NCBI GenBank assembly: GCA_900547225.1
Contig: URFW01000002.1
Location: 124,001-188,000 of the forward strand
Direction: 5' to 3'
Length of the DNA: 64,000 nt
DNA from: an uncultured Mycoplasmatota bacterium
GTDB taxonomy: Bacteria > Bacillota_I > Bacilli_A > RF39 > UBA660
The notes beneath the pieces were generated by a model, which saw only the letters and a program-made list of their open reading frames with translations, was not told the DNA's origin and did not search any database. Both the position numbers and the translations under genes were made by a program. The first letter of the stretch is position 1. The number at the start of each line of letters is the position of its first letter. Of this stretch, positions 52,337-61,708 are shown piece by piece.

Positions 52337-53434
52337 ATGCCACTTCGAGCAGGTATAGTAGGATTGCCTAACGTAGGAAAATCTACTTTATTTAACGCGA
52401 TTACAAAGAAAAATATTTTAGCAGCTAACTATCCGTTTGCAACCATAGAACCAAACGTTGGAATGGTAACTGTACCAGATGAAAGATTAGACTTTTTAAA
52501 TGAGTTAATAGAACCTAAAAGCTTAGTTCCAACAACGTTTGAATTTACTGATATTGCAGGATTAGTTAAGGGAGCGTCTCATGGTGAAGGTCTTGGAAAT
52601 AAGTTTTTATCACATATAAGGGAAGTAGATGCAATAGTAGAAGTTGTAAGATGCTTTGATGATTCAAACATAACTCACGTAGAAGGTGGTGCAAATCCTC
52701 TTCGTGATACGGAGATAATTGATGTTGAATTTATTTTCTGTGATTTAGAAGTTGTTGATACAAGATTAGGAAAAATAGAAAAAAAAGCAGTATCAACAAA
52801 AGATAAAGATGCTTTAAAAGAAGTAGAACTTTTAAAAAGAATAAAAGAAGCATTAGAAAATAATATTCCTGCTAGAAAACTAGAATATACTGAAGATGAT
52901 TTAAAAATTTTAAAAGCTTTTAATTTACTTACTATGAAGCCTATTATTTACGTTGCAAATATAAAAGAAGATGAAATAGGAAAAGAAAATAGTTATGTAA
53001 AAGATTTAAAAGATCATGCAAATAAGGATAATGCTGAGGTAATTGTTTTATGTGCAAAAATAGAAGAAGAATTAAGTGGTTTTGAAGATGAAGAAAAAAA
53101 GGCGTTTTTAAATGATTTAGGAATAGAAGAAAGTGGTCTTGATAAATTAATTAGGGCATCTTATCACTTGTTAGGACTTCAAACATATTTTACTGCTGGA
53201 CCTAAAGAAGTTAGGGCTTGGACCTTTAAAAAAGGTATGAAAGCTCCAGCTTGTGCAGGAATTATCCATAGTGATTTTGAAAAAGGCTTTATAAGAGCTG
53301 AGGTAATATCTTTTGATGATTATAAAAAGTACAAAGGTGAAAAAGGTGCAAAAGAAGCAGGTAAATTAAGGAGTGAAGGAAAAGAATACGTTATGCAAGA
53401 TGGAGATGTTTGCTTGTTTAGGTTTAATAACTAA
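52337..53434 (+). CDS. ychF: Redox-regulated ATPase YchF (OLA1 family)
   Basis: YchF is an Obg-like, ribosome-associated P-loop ATPase. The 365-residue product has GLPNVGKSTLFNAITKK (G1), FTDIAGLVKGASHGEGLGNK (G3), a helical coiled segment and the C-terminal TGS domain (TYFTAGPKEVRAWTFKKG, APACAGIIHSDFEKGFIRAE). Its position upstream of rpsF-ssb-rpsR is standard for Firmicutes. Confidence 0.97.
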   Translation: MPLRAGIVGLPNVGKSTLFNAITKKNILAANYPFATIEPNVGMVTVPDERLDFLNELIEPKSLVPTTFEFTDIAGLVKGASHGEGLGNKFLSHIREVDAIVEVVRCFDDSNITHVEGGANPLRDTEIIDVEFIFCDLEVVDTRLGKIEKKAVSTKDKDALKEVELLKRIKEALENNIPARKLEYTEDDLKILKAFNLLTMKPIIYVANIKEDEIGKENSYVKDLKDHANKDNAEVIVLCAKIEEELSGFEDEEKKAFLNDLGIEESGLDKLIRASYHLLGLQTYFTAGPKEVRAWTFKKGMKAPACAGIIHSDFEKGFIRAEVISFDDYKKYKGEKGAKEAGKLRSEGKEYVMQDGDVCLFRFNN

Positions 53435-53463
53435 AATAGACGAATATAATTTATAAAAGAAGG

Positions 53464-53492
53464 TTTACAATAATCTTCTTTTTTGTTATAAT
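53464..53492 (+). promoter_or_regulatory. Promoter of rpsF-ssb-rpsR
   Basis: TTTACA (53464-53469), 17-base spacer, TATAAT (53487-53492). Start would fall near 53499, just before the S6:S18 leader. Confidence 0.88.
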
Positions 53493-53513
53493 ACAAGGCG
53501 AGTAATGAAATTG

Positions 53514-53573
53514 CTCTCTTGTCTTTCACAAAAGGATGAAAGACCGATAAGACCAGAAGAGGAGGAAAATAAA
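53514..53573 (+). promoter_or_regulatory. Ribosomal S6:S18 leader motif
   Basis: An 8-bp stem gtctttca (53521-53528) / tgaaagac (53537-53544) runs into the bulge CCGAtaagacc (CCGA at 53544-53547). It is closed by ctctt (53516-53520) / aagag (53557-53561). CCGA next to a stem is the core of the known S6:S18 autoregulatory leader. The closing stem touches the rpsF ribosome site (agaggagg), so bound S6:S18 could block translation. Confidence 0.7.
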
Positions 53574-53858
53574 ATGAAATACGAAATCATGTTCATTGTT
53601 AAACCAAACCTTGAAGAAGCAGCTACTAAAGAAGTTGCTAAAAAGTTTGAAAAAGTTTTAACAGATAACGGAGCTAAAGTAACATCTTCAAAAGACTTAG
53701 GTCAAAAAGAATTAGCTTATGAAATAAATGGTCATAAAACTGGTTATTATTTCTTAATTAATTTAGAAGCTAATGACGCAAAAGCTATTAACGAATTTGA
53801 TCGTTTAGCTTTAATAAGTGAAGATGTAATACGTCATTTAATAGTAAAAGAAGACTAA
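53574..53858 (+). CDS. rpsF: 30S ribosomal protein S6
   Basis: A 94-residue small-subunit protein (MKYEIMFIVKPNLEEAATKE...) with the standard GQKELAYEINGHKTGYYFL core and DVIRHLIVK near the end. It pairs with S18. The ATG at 53574 follows agaggaggaaaa; the longer frame from 53505 only covers the leader. First gene of rpsF-ssb-rpsR. Confidence 0.96.
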   Translation: MKYEIMFIVKPNLEEAATKEVAKKFEKVLTDNGAKVTSSKDLGQKELAYEINGHKTGYYFLINLEANDAKAINEFDRLALISEDVIRHLIVKED

Positions 53859-53880
53859 AAAAGAAAGCTGAGGAAACAAA

Positions 53881-54363
53881 ATGAATAAAGCATTTTTAAT
53901 CGGAAGATTAACTAGGGATCCAGAATTAAGGTATTCATCTAGTAATGCTGCAATAGCAAATTTTTCTATCGCAATAGATAGACAATATACTAATGGACAA
54001 GGACAAAGAGAAACAGATTTTATTAATATAGTAGCTTTCCAAAAACAAGCTGAAAATATTAAAAAATATGTTGGTAAAGGTTCTTTAGTTGCAGTAGACG
54101 GAAGAATACAAACAAGAAATTATGAAGATAAAGATGGAAAACGTGTTTATGTTACAGAAGTAGTAGCAGACCGTGTTCAATTTCTTGATTCAAGAAATTC
54201 TGGTAATACCATTTCAAATAGTACAGGTGATGATAATGTTTCACCTGCTGATTTCCAAACAGATAAGCCTATCCAAGGTGCAAAGGAAACTAATGTTTCT
54301 GATGATGTTTTTGCAGATTTTGGTAGTAGTATTGAAATATCAGATGACGATATAGCATTCTAA
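53881..54363 (+). CDS. ssb: Single-stranded DNA-binding protein
   Basis: The 160-residue product begins MNKAFLIGRLTRDPELRYSS, the OB-fold signature, with WxxV-type strand replaced by TDFINIVAFQKQAENIKKYV. A disordered linker follows, then the acidic tip ISDDDIAF, which recruits repair and replication proteins (usual tip DDDIPF). Between rpsF and rpsR as in Bacillus. Confidence 0.97.
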   Translation: MNKAFLIGRLTRDPELRYSSSNAAIANFSIAIDRQYTNGQGQRETDFINIVAFQKQAENIKKYVGKGSLVAVDGRIQTRNYEDKDGKRVYVTEVVADRVQFLDSRNSGNTISNSTGDDNVSPADFQTDKPIQGAKETNVSDDVFADFGSSIEISDDDIAF

Positions 54364-54390
54364 TAAAATATTAATAAGGAGGAATTAACA

Positions 54391-54606
54391 ATGGCAGAAT
54401 TTTATAGAAAGAAAAAGAAAATTTGTCAAATGTGTGCTGGTAAAAGCGTAGATTATAAAGATCCTGAAATTTTAAGAAAATATATAAATGAAAAGGGTAA
54501 AATTTTACCAAGAAGAGTAACAGGAGCTTGCTCTAAGCACCAAAGACATATTGCACAACAAGTAAAAAGAGCTAGAATGATAGCATTACTTCCATTTACA
54601 AAGTAA
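54391..54606 (+). CDS. rpsR: 30S ribosomal protein S18
   Basis: The 71-residue protein has YKDPEILRKYINEKGKILPR and RRVTGACSKHQRHIAQQVKR. The N-terminal CQMC indicates the zinc-binding paralogue type. It is the S6 partner and last gene of the operon; ribosome site aaggagg. Confidence 0.96.
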   Translation: MAEFYRKKKKICQMCAGKSVDYKDPEILRKYINEKGKILPRRVTGACSKHQRHIAQQVKRARMIALLPFTK

Positions 54607-54611
54607 TTAAT

Positions 54612-54646
54612 AGAAAGTATACTTTATGTATGCTTTCTTTTCTTTT
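54612..54646 (+). terminator. Terminator after rpsR
   Basis: agaaagtata (54612-54621) / tatgctttct (54629-54638) with a G-T pair and T-rich tail. TGTTATAAT at 54663-54671 is the likely rplI promoter. Confidence 0.82.
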
Positions 54647-54707
54647 AAATAATTAATAAGTATGTTATAATAAATACGCAAGATTAATTAGAAAGGCAGG
54701 ACTAATT

Positions 54708-55148
54708 ATGAAAGTTATATTTATAAAAGATGTTAAAGGCCAAGGAAAGGCTGGAGATATAAAAGAAGTAAAAGATGGGTATGGAGAAAATTTTCTTATA
54801 AAAAATGGATATGCAGTTGCATATACCAAAAGAAGTAGAGAAATATTAGACATAAATAATAAAAATAAAGCTTTAGAAGAACAAGCTGAAATAAAAAGAT
54901 GTGAAAAAATAAAAAAAGAATTAAAAGATAGGGTTTTAACGTTTAAGGTTAAAACTGGTAAACAAGACCAAGTATTTGGTACTATTTCAACAAAACAAAT
55001 AGCTAATGAATTAGAAAAAATAGGATATAAAATAGATAAGAAAAAAATAGTACTTGATGATGCAATTAGTTCTTTAGGTTATCATGAGGTAAAGATAAAT
55101 TTACATAAGAATGTTATTGGAATCGTAACGGTAGAACTTATAAAGTAA
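54708..55148 (+). CDS. rplI: 50S ribosomal protein L9
   Basis: A 146-residue two-domain protein. The N-terminal domain is KVIFIKDVKGQGKAGDIKEV and YGENFLIKNGYAV. A long helix links to the C-terminal domain QDQVFGTISTKQIANELEKI. It is followed 13 bases later by dnaB, as in many bacteria. Confidence 0.96.
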   Translation: MKVIFIKDVKGQGKAGDIKEVKDGYGENFLIKNGYAVAYTKRSREILDINNKNKALEEQAEIKRCEKIKKELKDRVLTFKVKTGKQDQVFGTISTKQIANELEKIGYKIDKKKIVLDDAISSLGYHEVKINLHKNVIGIVTVELIK

Positions 55149-55161
55149 AGGAAGTGATAAA

Positions 55162-56505
55162 ATGGCAGAGAGAAATATACCACAATCTAAAGAAGCAGAA
55201 AAAGCTGTGTTAGGCTCTGCTTTTTTATCTAAAACGGCACTTCAAAAAATATGTGATGAGTTATCACCTGAACATTTTTATAGTGAAGCAAATGCAAAAA
55301 TCTTTGAGACGTTACAAGAATTAAATGATGAAGATAAACCTATTGATATAACGATAGTTACTAATAAATTAAGTGAAAAGAAAATATTAAGTCAGGTTGG
55401 TAATGTTGAATATTTATCAGAGATAATAGATTCTGTACCTAGTGCATCAAATGTTGAGTATTACATAAACATTGTAAAAGAAAAGATGATAGGAAGAAAA
55501 ATCATAGAAACTGCAACAGATATTGCAAATGATGCTTATGCATCCGAAGATTCCATATATGATGTTTTAGAAAATGCTGAAATGAAGATGCTTAGAATAG
55601 GTAATATGCGTAAGACATCAGAATTTCAAAGAATTCAAGATGTTGCTTATAGAGCTCAAGAAAACCTAGAAAAATTAGCAGAACAAGGTTCAGAGATAAC
55701 TGGTCTTGCGACTGGTTTTTCTGAGTTTGATAAATTAACTGCGGGACTTCAGCCAAGTCAGTTTATTATAATTGCTGCTCGTCCAGCAATGGGTAAAACA
55801 GCTTTTGCACTTAACTTAGCAACTTATGCTGCAACACATAGCAATAAGTCAGTTGCGGTATTTAACCTAGAAATGAGCGCAGAGCAACTTGCAAACAGAA
55901 TATTACAATCATTAGGACAAATAGATGGTGGTAAGATGCGTACAGGGCGTTTAGAGCACAACGATTGGAAAAGATTAAATGAAGCAATTAGCCAACTATC
56001 AGATACAAATTTATTCTTAGATGATACACCTGGTATAACAATAGGTGAAATAAGAAGTAAATGTAGAAGACTTGCTAATTCTGATAAGGGATTAGGATTA
56101 GTTGTAATAGATTACTTACAGTTAATAACTGGTCCTTCTAAATCAGCTGGAAACAGACAACAAGAAGTATCTGATATATCACGTAACTTAAAAACAATGG
56201 CTCTAGAGCTTGGAATTCCGGTAATAGCATTAGCGCAGCTTTCTCGTGCGGTTGAACAAAGAGAAGATAAAAGACCAATAATGAGTGATTTGCGTGAATC
56301 AGGTTCAATAGAACAGGATGCCGATATAGTATCATTCTTATATAGAGATGATTATTATAATAAAGAAGCAAGACGAGAAGATAATGCAAGTATTAGTGAA
56401 TTTATAATTGGTAAGAACAGAAGTGGTCCTACTACAACGGTTGAGTTATTATTTAAAAAAGATACTTCAACATTTGTTAATTTCCAAAGAGAAAGTGGTG
56501 AATAA
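55162..56505 (+). CDS. dnaB: Replicative DNA helicase
   Basis: The hexameric helicase at the replication fork (called DnaC in Bacillus). The 447-residue product has the N-terminal DnaB domain (NIPQSKEAEKAVLGSAFLSK) and the RecA-like ATPase with Walker A ARPAMGKTAFALNLA. Motifs LEMSAEQLANRI, VVIDYLQLITGP and ALAQLSRAVEQREDKRPIMS follow. No intein or insertion is seen. It sits with rplI and upstream of the walJ-rlmH group. Confidence 0.97.
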   Translation: MAERNIPQSKEAEKAVLGSAFLSKTALQKICDELSPEHFYSEANAKIFETLQELNDEDKPIDITIVTNKLSEKKILSQVGNVEYLSEIIDSVPSASNVEYYINIVKEKMIGRKIIETATDIANDAYASEDSIYDVLENAEMKMLRIGNMRKTSEFQRIQDVAYRAQENLEKLAEQGSEITGLATGFSEFDKLTAGLQPSQFIIIAARPAMGKTAFALNLATYAATHSNKSVAVFNLEMSAEQLANRILQSLGQIDGGKMRTGRLEHNDWKRLNEAISQLSDTNLFLDDTPGITIGEIRSKCRRLANSDKGLGLVVIDYLQLITGPSKSAGNRQQEVSDISRNLKTMALELGIPVIALAQLSRAVEQREDKRPIMSDLRESGSIEQDADIVSFLYRDDYYNKEARREDNASISEFIIGKNRSGPTTTVELLFKKDTSTFVNFQRESGE

Positions 56506-56507
56506 AT

Positions 56508-58022
56508 ATGATGAAAGTAATAAAAACGGGGTTAATTTATTTAGCGGCAGTATCAGTTTCCGTACTAATTGTTATGTTTGTTAATTTAGCACATAGATAT
56601 CAATTAGAACCAAAAGAGGTATATAAAGTATACTTAGACGGTAAGGTAGTTGGTAACGTTAAAGATAAAAAAGAATTAGAAGATTATATAAATGATGAAC
56701 AAAAAGAACTAAAAGAAAAGTATGACGTTGATAAAGTATACATACCAGAAGGTGTTGATATACAAAAATGCACTACCTATAAAAAAGAGTTATTAACAGC
56801 AAAACAAGTAAATAATATAATAAAAAAAGAAAAACCATTTACTGTTGAGGGATATAAGATAACTATAAAAGGTGATTCTGGTACTATAGTTAAAAATGAA
56901 GAAGAACAAAAAGGTAAAGGGAATATAACTTTATACGTTTTAGATAAAAAAATATTTGATAAAGCTCTTAAATCAGTAGTTAAGGCCTTTGTAAGTAAAG
57001 AAGATTTAAAGAATTATGAAAATGATACACAGCCTGAAATAAAAGAAACAGGTAGTTTAATAGAGGATATATATATAGATCAAAACATAACTATTAAACA
57101 CGGATATATTTCAACTGATGAAAATATTTTTACGGATGAAAAAACGCTTACTAAGTATTTAATGTTTGGAGAAGTTAAAGAAGATCAATATTACACGGTA
57201 CAAGAAGGAGATACAATTGATTCAATTGCGTATAAAAATAAACTAGCAACCGAAGAATTTTTAATTGTTAATCCAGAATTTACGAGTGCTAACAACATAT
57301 TGTCAGTAGGACAACAAGTAAAGGTAGGGTTAATTAATCCAATTGTTGACGTAGTAGTTGAAACACATAACGTAATGGATCAAGAAAGTAAGTTTAAAAC
57401 TGTACAGGAAGATGATTCATCGCTAGATTATGGAACTGAAAAAGTAGTAACTGAAGGACAAAATGGTTTGGATAGATTAACTACTAAGATAAAGAGCGTA
57501 AATGGTGAAACTAATAACGTTGTAATAGTAAGTTCTGAAACAATTACACCATCGGTTGATAAGGTTGTTAAAGTAGGAACTAAGACATCTCCATCTTATG
57601 CAGGTGGTGGTACGGCACCAATTATGTCAGGTTCTTGGGCTTGGCCAACAATATCACAGTATTATATTTCAAGCCACTTTGGATATCGTTGGGGTAAAAT
57701 TCACGAAGCTTTAGATATAGCAGGTAGTGGTGAAGGTTCACCAATTTATGCAGCAGGATCTGGTACGGTTGTTGCATCCCTACAAAAAGGAAGCTTAGGT
57801 AACTACGTTACTATTAATCACGGAAATGGATATTATACATTATATGGACATTTGCATTCGAGATTAGTAGTAGAAGGTCAAACTGTTCAAAAAGGCCAAC
57901 AAATAGGTACGATGGGACATACTGGTTTTGCAACTGGTACTCACTTGCACTTTGGTTTATATAGAAATGGATTACCATATAGAGATGGTATTCCAACGGA
58001 TCCAATGGTACTTTATAAATAA
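56508..58022 (+). CDS. Membrane-anchored M23 metallopeptidase with LysM and G5-like domains
   Basis: A 504-residue cell-wall hydrolase. It has an N-terminal membrane anchor (6-27) and an extracellular region (30-220). A LysM domain follows (about 227-275, YYTVQEGDTIDSIAYKNKLA), then a G5-like domain (285-365, VVVETHNVMDQESKFKTVQE). The C-terminal M23 domain has HEALDIAGSG (HxxxD), YYTLYGHLHSRLV and GTHLHFGLY, so the zinc site is intact. It lies directly after dnaB and one base before walJ. Confidence 0.92.
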   Translation: MMKVIKTGLIYLAAVSVSVLIVMFVNLAHRYQLEPKEVYKVYLDGKVVGNVKDKKELEDYINDEQKELKEKYDVDKVYIPEGVDIQKCTTYKKELLTAKQVNNIIKKEKPFTVEGYKITIKGDSGTIVKNEEEQKGKGNITLYVLDKKIFDKALKSVVKAFVSKEDLKNYENDTQPEIKETGSLIEDIYIDQNITIKHGYISTDENIFTDEKTLTKYLMFGEVKEDQYYTVQEGDTIDSIAYKNKLATEEFLIVNPEFTSANNILSVGQQVKVGLINPIVDVVVETHNVMDQESKFKTVQEDDSSLDYGTEKVVTEGQNGLDRLTTKIKSVNGETNNVVIVSSETITPSVDKVVKVGTKTSPSYAGGGTAPIMSGSWAWPTISQYYISSHFGYRWGKIHEALDIAGSGEGSPIYAAGSGTVVASLQKGSLGNYVTINHGNGYYTLYGHLHSRLVVEGQTVQKGQQIGTMGHTGFATGTHLHFGLYRNGLPYRDGIPTDPMVLYK

Positions 58023-58789
58023 TGAAAGCAGCAATTTTATCAAGTGGAAGTCGCGGTAATAGTGTATTAATACAAACTGATAACACCAAGATCTTAATTG
58101 ACCTTGGTGTTACTAAATCATATGCGGAAGAAAAGTTAAAAGAATTAGGAGTGGATCCAAACGAAATAAAAGCAATATTAATAACACATACCCACGTGGA
58201 CCACGTACAAGGACTAAAGGTATTCTTAAAAAAATATCATCCAAAGTTATATGTAAATAAAATAATACTTGCTCTATTAAGAGAGTACATTGATGATTTT
58301 GATTATGTTTTATATGATACTCCTTCATTTGATATTGATGATATAACGGTAGATGTCATAAAAACGTCTCACGATGTTAAAGGTTCAGTTGGATTCATAA
58401 TTAAAAACAAGGATAAATCCCTTGTTTATATAACTGATACCGGATATATAAATAATAGATATTTTGAAAAGTTAAGTAATCATAATTTATATATAATGGA
58501 AAGTAATCATGACATAGAAATGCTTATGAATGGAAATTATCCATTTCATCTAAAAAAAAGAATATTAAGTGACAAGGGGCACCTTTCTAATAGTGATTGT
58601 GCATATTATTTATCTGAATTTATCGGAGATAAAACAAATACGATTATTTTAGCCCACTTAAGTGATGATAATAATACGTATGAACTTGCACTTAGTACAG
58701 TAAAAAATGTTTTAGAAAGTAAAAATAAGAAGGTTAAAAACATACTTATTGCAAAACAAAAACAAAGAACGGAAATGATAGAAGTATGA
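58022..58789 (+). CDS. walJ: MBL-fold hydrolase WalJ/YycJ
   Basis: The 255-residue protein has SSGSRGNSVLI, the metallo-beta-lactamase motif THTHVDHVQGL, TDTGYI and a late His (LAHLSDDNNT). It is the WalJ/YycJ family, linked to DNA metabolism and cell-wall homeostasis in Bacillus, where it lies near rlmH. Its ATG overlaps the upstream stop by one base and its stop overlaps rlmH (ATGA). Confidence 0.92.
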   Translation: MKAAILSSGSRGNSVLIQTDNTKILIDLGVTKSYAEEKLKELGVDPNEIKAILITHTHVDHVQGLKVFLKKYHPKLYVNKIILALLREYIDDFDYVLYDTPSFDIDDITVDVIKTSHDVKGSVGFIIKNKDKSLVYITDTGYINNRYFEKLSNHNLYIMESNHDIEMLMNGNYPFHLKKRILSDKGHLSNSDCAYYLSEFIGDKTNTIILAHLSDDNNTYELALSTVKNVLESKNKKVKNILIAKQKQRTEMIEV

Positions 58790-59232
58790 TAAAAATAATA
58801 TGTGTTGGTAAAATAAAGGAAAAGTATTTAAAAGATGCTATAAAGGAATATCAAAAAAGATTATCTAAATATACAAAGTTAAAGATAATAGAATTGCCTG
58901 ATTATAATTACGATACTGTAAAAACAAAAATGGAAGAAGGTAAAAGCATACTATCTAAAATAACTGATAAAGATTTTGTAGTTACATTAGAAATAAATGG
59001 AAAAGAACTTGATTCTATTAATTTATCTAGTTTTATAGATAAAAATATTTCAAGGAATATAACCTTTGTAATAGGTGGGTCAAACGGTCTATCAGATGAT
59101 GTTTTGAAAAGATCTGATTATTCCTTATCTTTTTCAAAGTTAACGTTTCCACACCAACTATTTAGAATATTATTGTTAGAACAAATATATCGTTCGTTTA
59201 AAATAATAAATAATGAAAGCTACCACAAATAG
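58786..59232 (+). CDS. rlmH: 23S rRNA (pseudouridine1915-N3)-methyltransferase RlmH
   Basis: RlmH methylates pseudouridine 1915 in helix 69 of 23S rRNA. The 148-residue SPOUT-class protein has IKIICVGKIKEKYLKDAIKE, FVIGGSNGLSDDVL and the C-terminal knot LTFPHQLFRILLLEQIYRSF with NNESYHK. It is slightly shorter than the usual 159. The terminator overlaps the end. Confidence 0.96.
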   Translation: MIKIICVGKIKEKYLKDAIKEYQKRLSKYTKLKIIELPDYNYDTVKTKMEEGKSILSKITDKDFVVTLEINGKELDSINLSSFIDKNISRNITFVIGGSNGLSDDVLKRSDYSLSFSKLTFPHQLFRILLLEQIYRSFKIINNESYHK

Positions 59233-59245
59233 CTTTTTCTTTTTT
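59215..59245 (+). terminator. Terminator at the end of rlmH
   Basis: aaagct (59216-59221) / agcttt (59231-59236) and a long T-rich tail. Confidence 0.75.
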
Positions 59246-59278
59246 TTAATGATATAATAATAACAATAGGAGAGTATT

Positions 59279-61021
59279 ATGTTAGTTGCAATAATAAAAA
59301 ACATTGATAGAACTTATGAATATTTATATGAAATTCAAGGTAAATTAATATCCTTTCACATTGATAAAGATGGTTTTTCATTATCTAATGATCCTTACAT
59401 AAATACTATTATCTCTAAATTTAAGTATAACTCATCTTGTGAATATCTAACTGATTTTAAGAATTATAAGGTATATTATGATTCTTTAACTGGTTTTAAG
59501 CATTTTATTAGTAATGGAGTTGAAAATTACGAAATGTTTTTTAAATTTAATGGTATTGATGCTAGGTGTTATAAAGATGGCCAAAAAAGGAATATTTATA
59601 GTAAATTATTTGCTATATTAGGAGTATCAGTTATTCTTACATATGCTGGTTTTACATCACTTGTTGGATTAAAATATGATACTAATATTTATTATGCAAC
59701 TCATACATCTCATAATATAACAGAACTTACCGAGATGTATAAAAACGAAAAACTAGATTATAAGGATGCGATAAATAGTATAAATTCTAGTAACTTACCA
59801 GATGGGGTTAAAGCTGTTATTTCTGATGAATCGTTTTTAAAGCTAATATTTTCTTATTATGAAAACTCACCTTTAGAATATACTTCTAGTTTAAAATTTA
59901 ATGATTTAAAATTGGAGAGATTTAAAGAAGATAATAGACAAGATGAAAATACAAAAGGTTATTATGATAGTTTTACACCTAACGTTTTATATTCTAAAGA
60001 AGGACAAAGTAAAGATGAGGAAATTCCAACATTAATTCATGAGTTTATTCATTTGCTTCAGGCAGAAGGAAATTCTTACTATTATTTAAATGAGGCAGTA
60101 GCAGAATTAATGACATCTGAGCTATTAGAATCTTCTCCTGTTACATATTTTGATGCTATTGAAAACTTAAAATTATTAATAAATATAATAGGTCCAGAAC
60201 CAATATATGAGTTATCATTTGGTGGTGATGATACTAGTTTAAATAACATACTAAAATCAAATTTAACTAATAAAGAAGTAATTACATTAAAATATTATCT
60301 ACAAAAAGATGCAGTCGATATAAACAATAATAGTGATATCCATATTGAGATTAAAAAAATACTTTATAAGTTATATAAAAATATGTATGGAAAAGATATA
60401 GAAGAAGATCAAAACATAATGTGCATATTAAATGATAATTTAAGTTTAAGTGCTTCTATAAAAGATGAAAGATATTTTTTAGTTCCTAATAAGATGGAGG
60501 ATGAAGAATATATAAAGGTAGTAGGTGAAGATAAAAAATTATTGGCACAAAAAGGTTTTTTAAGTGAAAAAACATGTTACAAAGAGTTTTCTAAAATAGA
60601 TTCTAATTATTACAATAAAAATAAAGAATCTAATGATATAGAATTAATAGAAAATTTAAATGAAAATGGAGAAATTATTGGAAAGATAATGACTGATGGA
60701 TATAAAACTTATTATAAGCTTTTGCTTAGCCCTATTCCAACTAGTCAATATGAGTTTTTTAGCTTTAGAACCCTACCATCACAAACTATTAGTATATCTG
60801 ATGCCATAAATAAAGGCTATATTGATGCTTATAAAGTATCATATTCTTTAGAAAATAAAGGTTCAAGCTCTTATGAATATGTATATTATGTACCAAATAG
60901 TAGAGAAATAGAATTAGAAGAAAATGTATGTACATTTAAAGTTTGTGGTATTAAATCTAGATTTAAAGAACAATATAATAGTTTAATGAAAAAGATGATT
61001 GATAAAGATTACCATAAATAA
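59279..61021 (+). CDS. Membrane-anchored HExxH (zinc metallopeptidase-like) protein of unknown family
   Basis: A 580-residue protein. Residues 1-105 form an unrecognised domain (cytoplasmic if the anchor is the only membrane segment). One membrane segment is at about 111-133 (LFAILGVSVILTYAGFTSLV). The rest would be extracellular. The motif TLIHEFIHLLQ has His254, Glu255 and His258. Glu272 in NEAVAELM, 14 residues after His258, could be the third zinc ligand, as in gluzincin peptidases. The 300-residue C-terminal part is not recognised. Ribosome site taggagag. It is a stand-alone gene inserted between rlmH and ung. Confidence 0.72.
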   Translation: MLVAIIKNIDRTYEYLYEIQGKLISFHIDKDGFSLSNDPYINTIISKFKYNSSCEYLTDFKNYKVYYDSLTGFKHFISNGVENYEMFFKFNGIDARCYKDGQKRNIYSKLFAILGVSVILTYAGFTSLVGLKYDTNIYYATHTSHNITELTEMYKNEKLDYKDAINSINSSNLPDGVKAVISDESFLKLIFSYYENSPLEYTSSLKFNDLKLERFKEDNRQDENTKGYYDSFTPNVLYSKEGQSKDEEIPTLIHEFIHLLQAEGNSYYYLNEAVAELMTSELLESSPVTYFDAIENLKLLINIIGPEPIYELSFGGDDTSLNNILKSNLTNKEVITLKYYLQKDAVDINNNSDIHIEIKKILYKLYKNMYGKDIEEDQNIMCILNDNLSLSASIKDERYFLVPNKMEDEEYIKVVGEDKKLLAQKGFLSEKTCYKEFSKIDSNYYNKNKESNDIELIENLNENGEIIGKIMTDGYKTYYKLLLSPIPTSQYEFFSFRTLPSQTISISDAINKGYIDAYKVSYSLENKGSSSYEYVYYVPNSREIELEENVCTFKVCGIKSRFKEQYNSLMKKMIDKDYHK

Positions 61022-61047
61022 TTATATAATAAAAAGGAGATGATTAT

Positions 61048-61698
61048 ATGTTTCATAATAGCTGGGATATTGTATTAAAAGATGAAATGGAAAAACAATA
61101 TTTTAAATATATAAAGGAATTTGTCAAAGAAGAAAGGTTATCTAAAACTATTTATCCACCTGCGAAAGATTTGTTTAACGCATTTAAATTAACTGATTTT
61201 AATGATATAAAAGTAGTTATTTTAGGACAAGATCCATATCATGGTGAAAATGAAGCAATGGGACTTTCTTTTTCTGTTAGAAGGGGAGTTAGGACTCCTC
61301 CTTCACTTAGAAATATTTTTAAAGAGTTAAAAGATGACTTAAACATAGATAGATGCGATACTGATTTATCTGATTGGGCAAGGCAAGGTGTATTTTTACT
61401 TAATACCGTATTAACCGTTGAAAAAGATAAGGCTAATTCACACAAAGAAATAGGCTGGGAGATATTTACTGATTATGTTATAAAAGAAATCAACGATAAA
61501 CTAAATAACGTTGTATTTATTTTGTGGGGAAGACAAGCAAGGGATAAAAAAAGAATTATTACTAATCCTAATAACTATATAATAGAATCAGCTCATCCTT
61601 CACCTCTTTCTGCTTACAATGGATTTTTTGGCAGTAAACCATTTTCTAAAACTAACAATTATTTAAAAGCACATAACAAAAAAGAGATTAATTGGTAA
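61048..61698 (+). CDS. ung: Uracil-DNA glycosylase
   Basis: Ung removes uracil from DNA to start base-excision repair. The 216-residue product has the active-site VVILGQDPYHGENEAMGLSF (catalytic Asp), FLLNTVLTVEKDKANSH and the leucine-loop HPSPLSAYNGFFGSKPFSKT. Ribosome site aaaggagatg. gerQ lies two genes on in opposite orientation, an arrangement also seen near ung in Bacillus. Confidence 0.97.
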   Translation: MFHNSWDIVLKDEMEKQYFKYIKEFVKEERLSKTIYPPAKDLFNAFKLTDFNDIKVVILGQDPYHGENEAMGLSFSVRRGVRTPPSLRNIFKELKDDLNIDRCDTDLSDWARQGVFLLNTVLTVEKDKANSHKEIGWEIFTDYVIKEINDKLNNVVFILWGRQARDKKRIITNPNNYIIESAHPSPLSAYNGFFGSKPFSKTNNYLKAHNKKEINW

Positions 61699-61708
61699 TC
61701 TCTTTTTA
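61681..61708. terminator. Bidirectional terminator between ung and the minus-strand gene
   Basis: aaagagatta (61681-61690) / taatctcttt (61696-61705), T on both sides. The ung stop lies in it. Confidence 0.85.
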
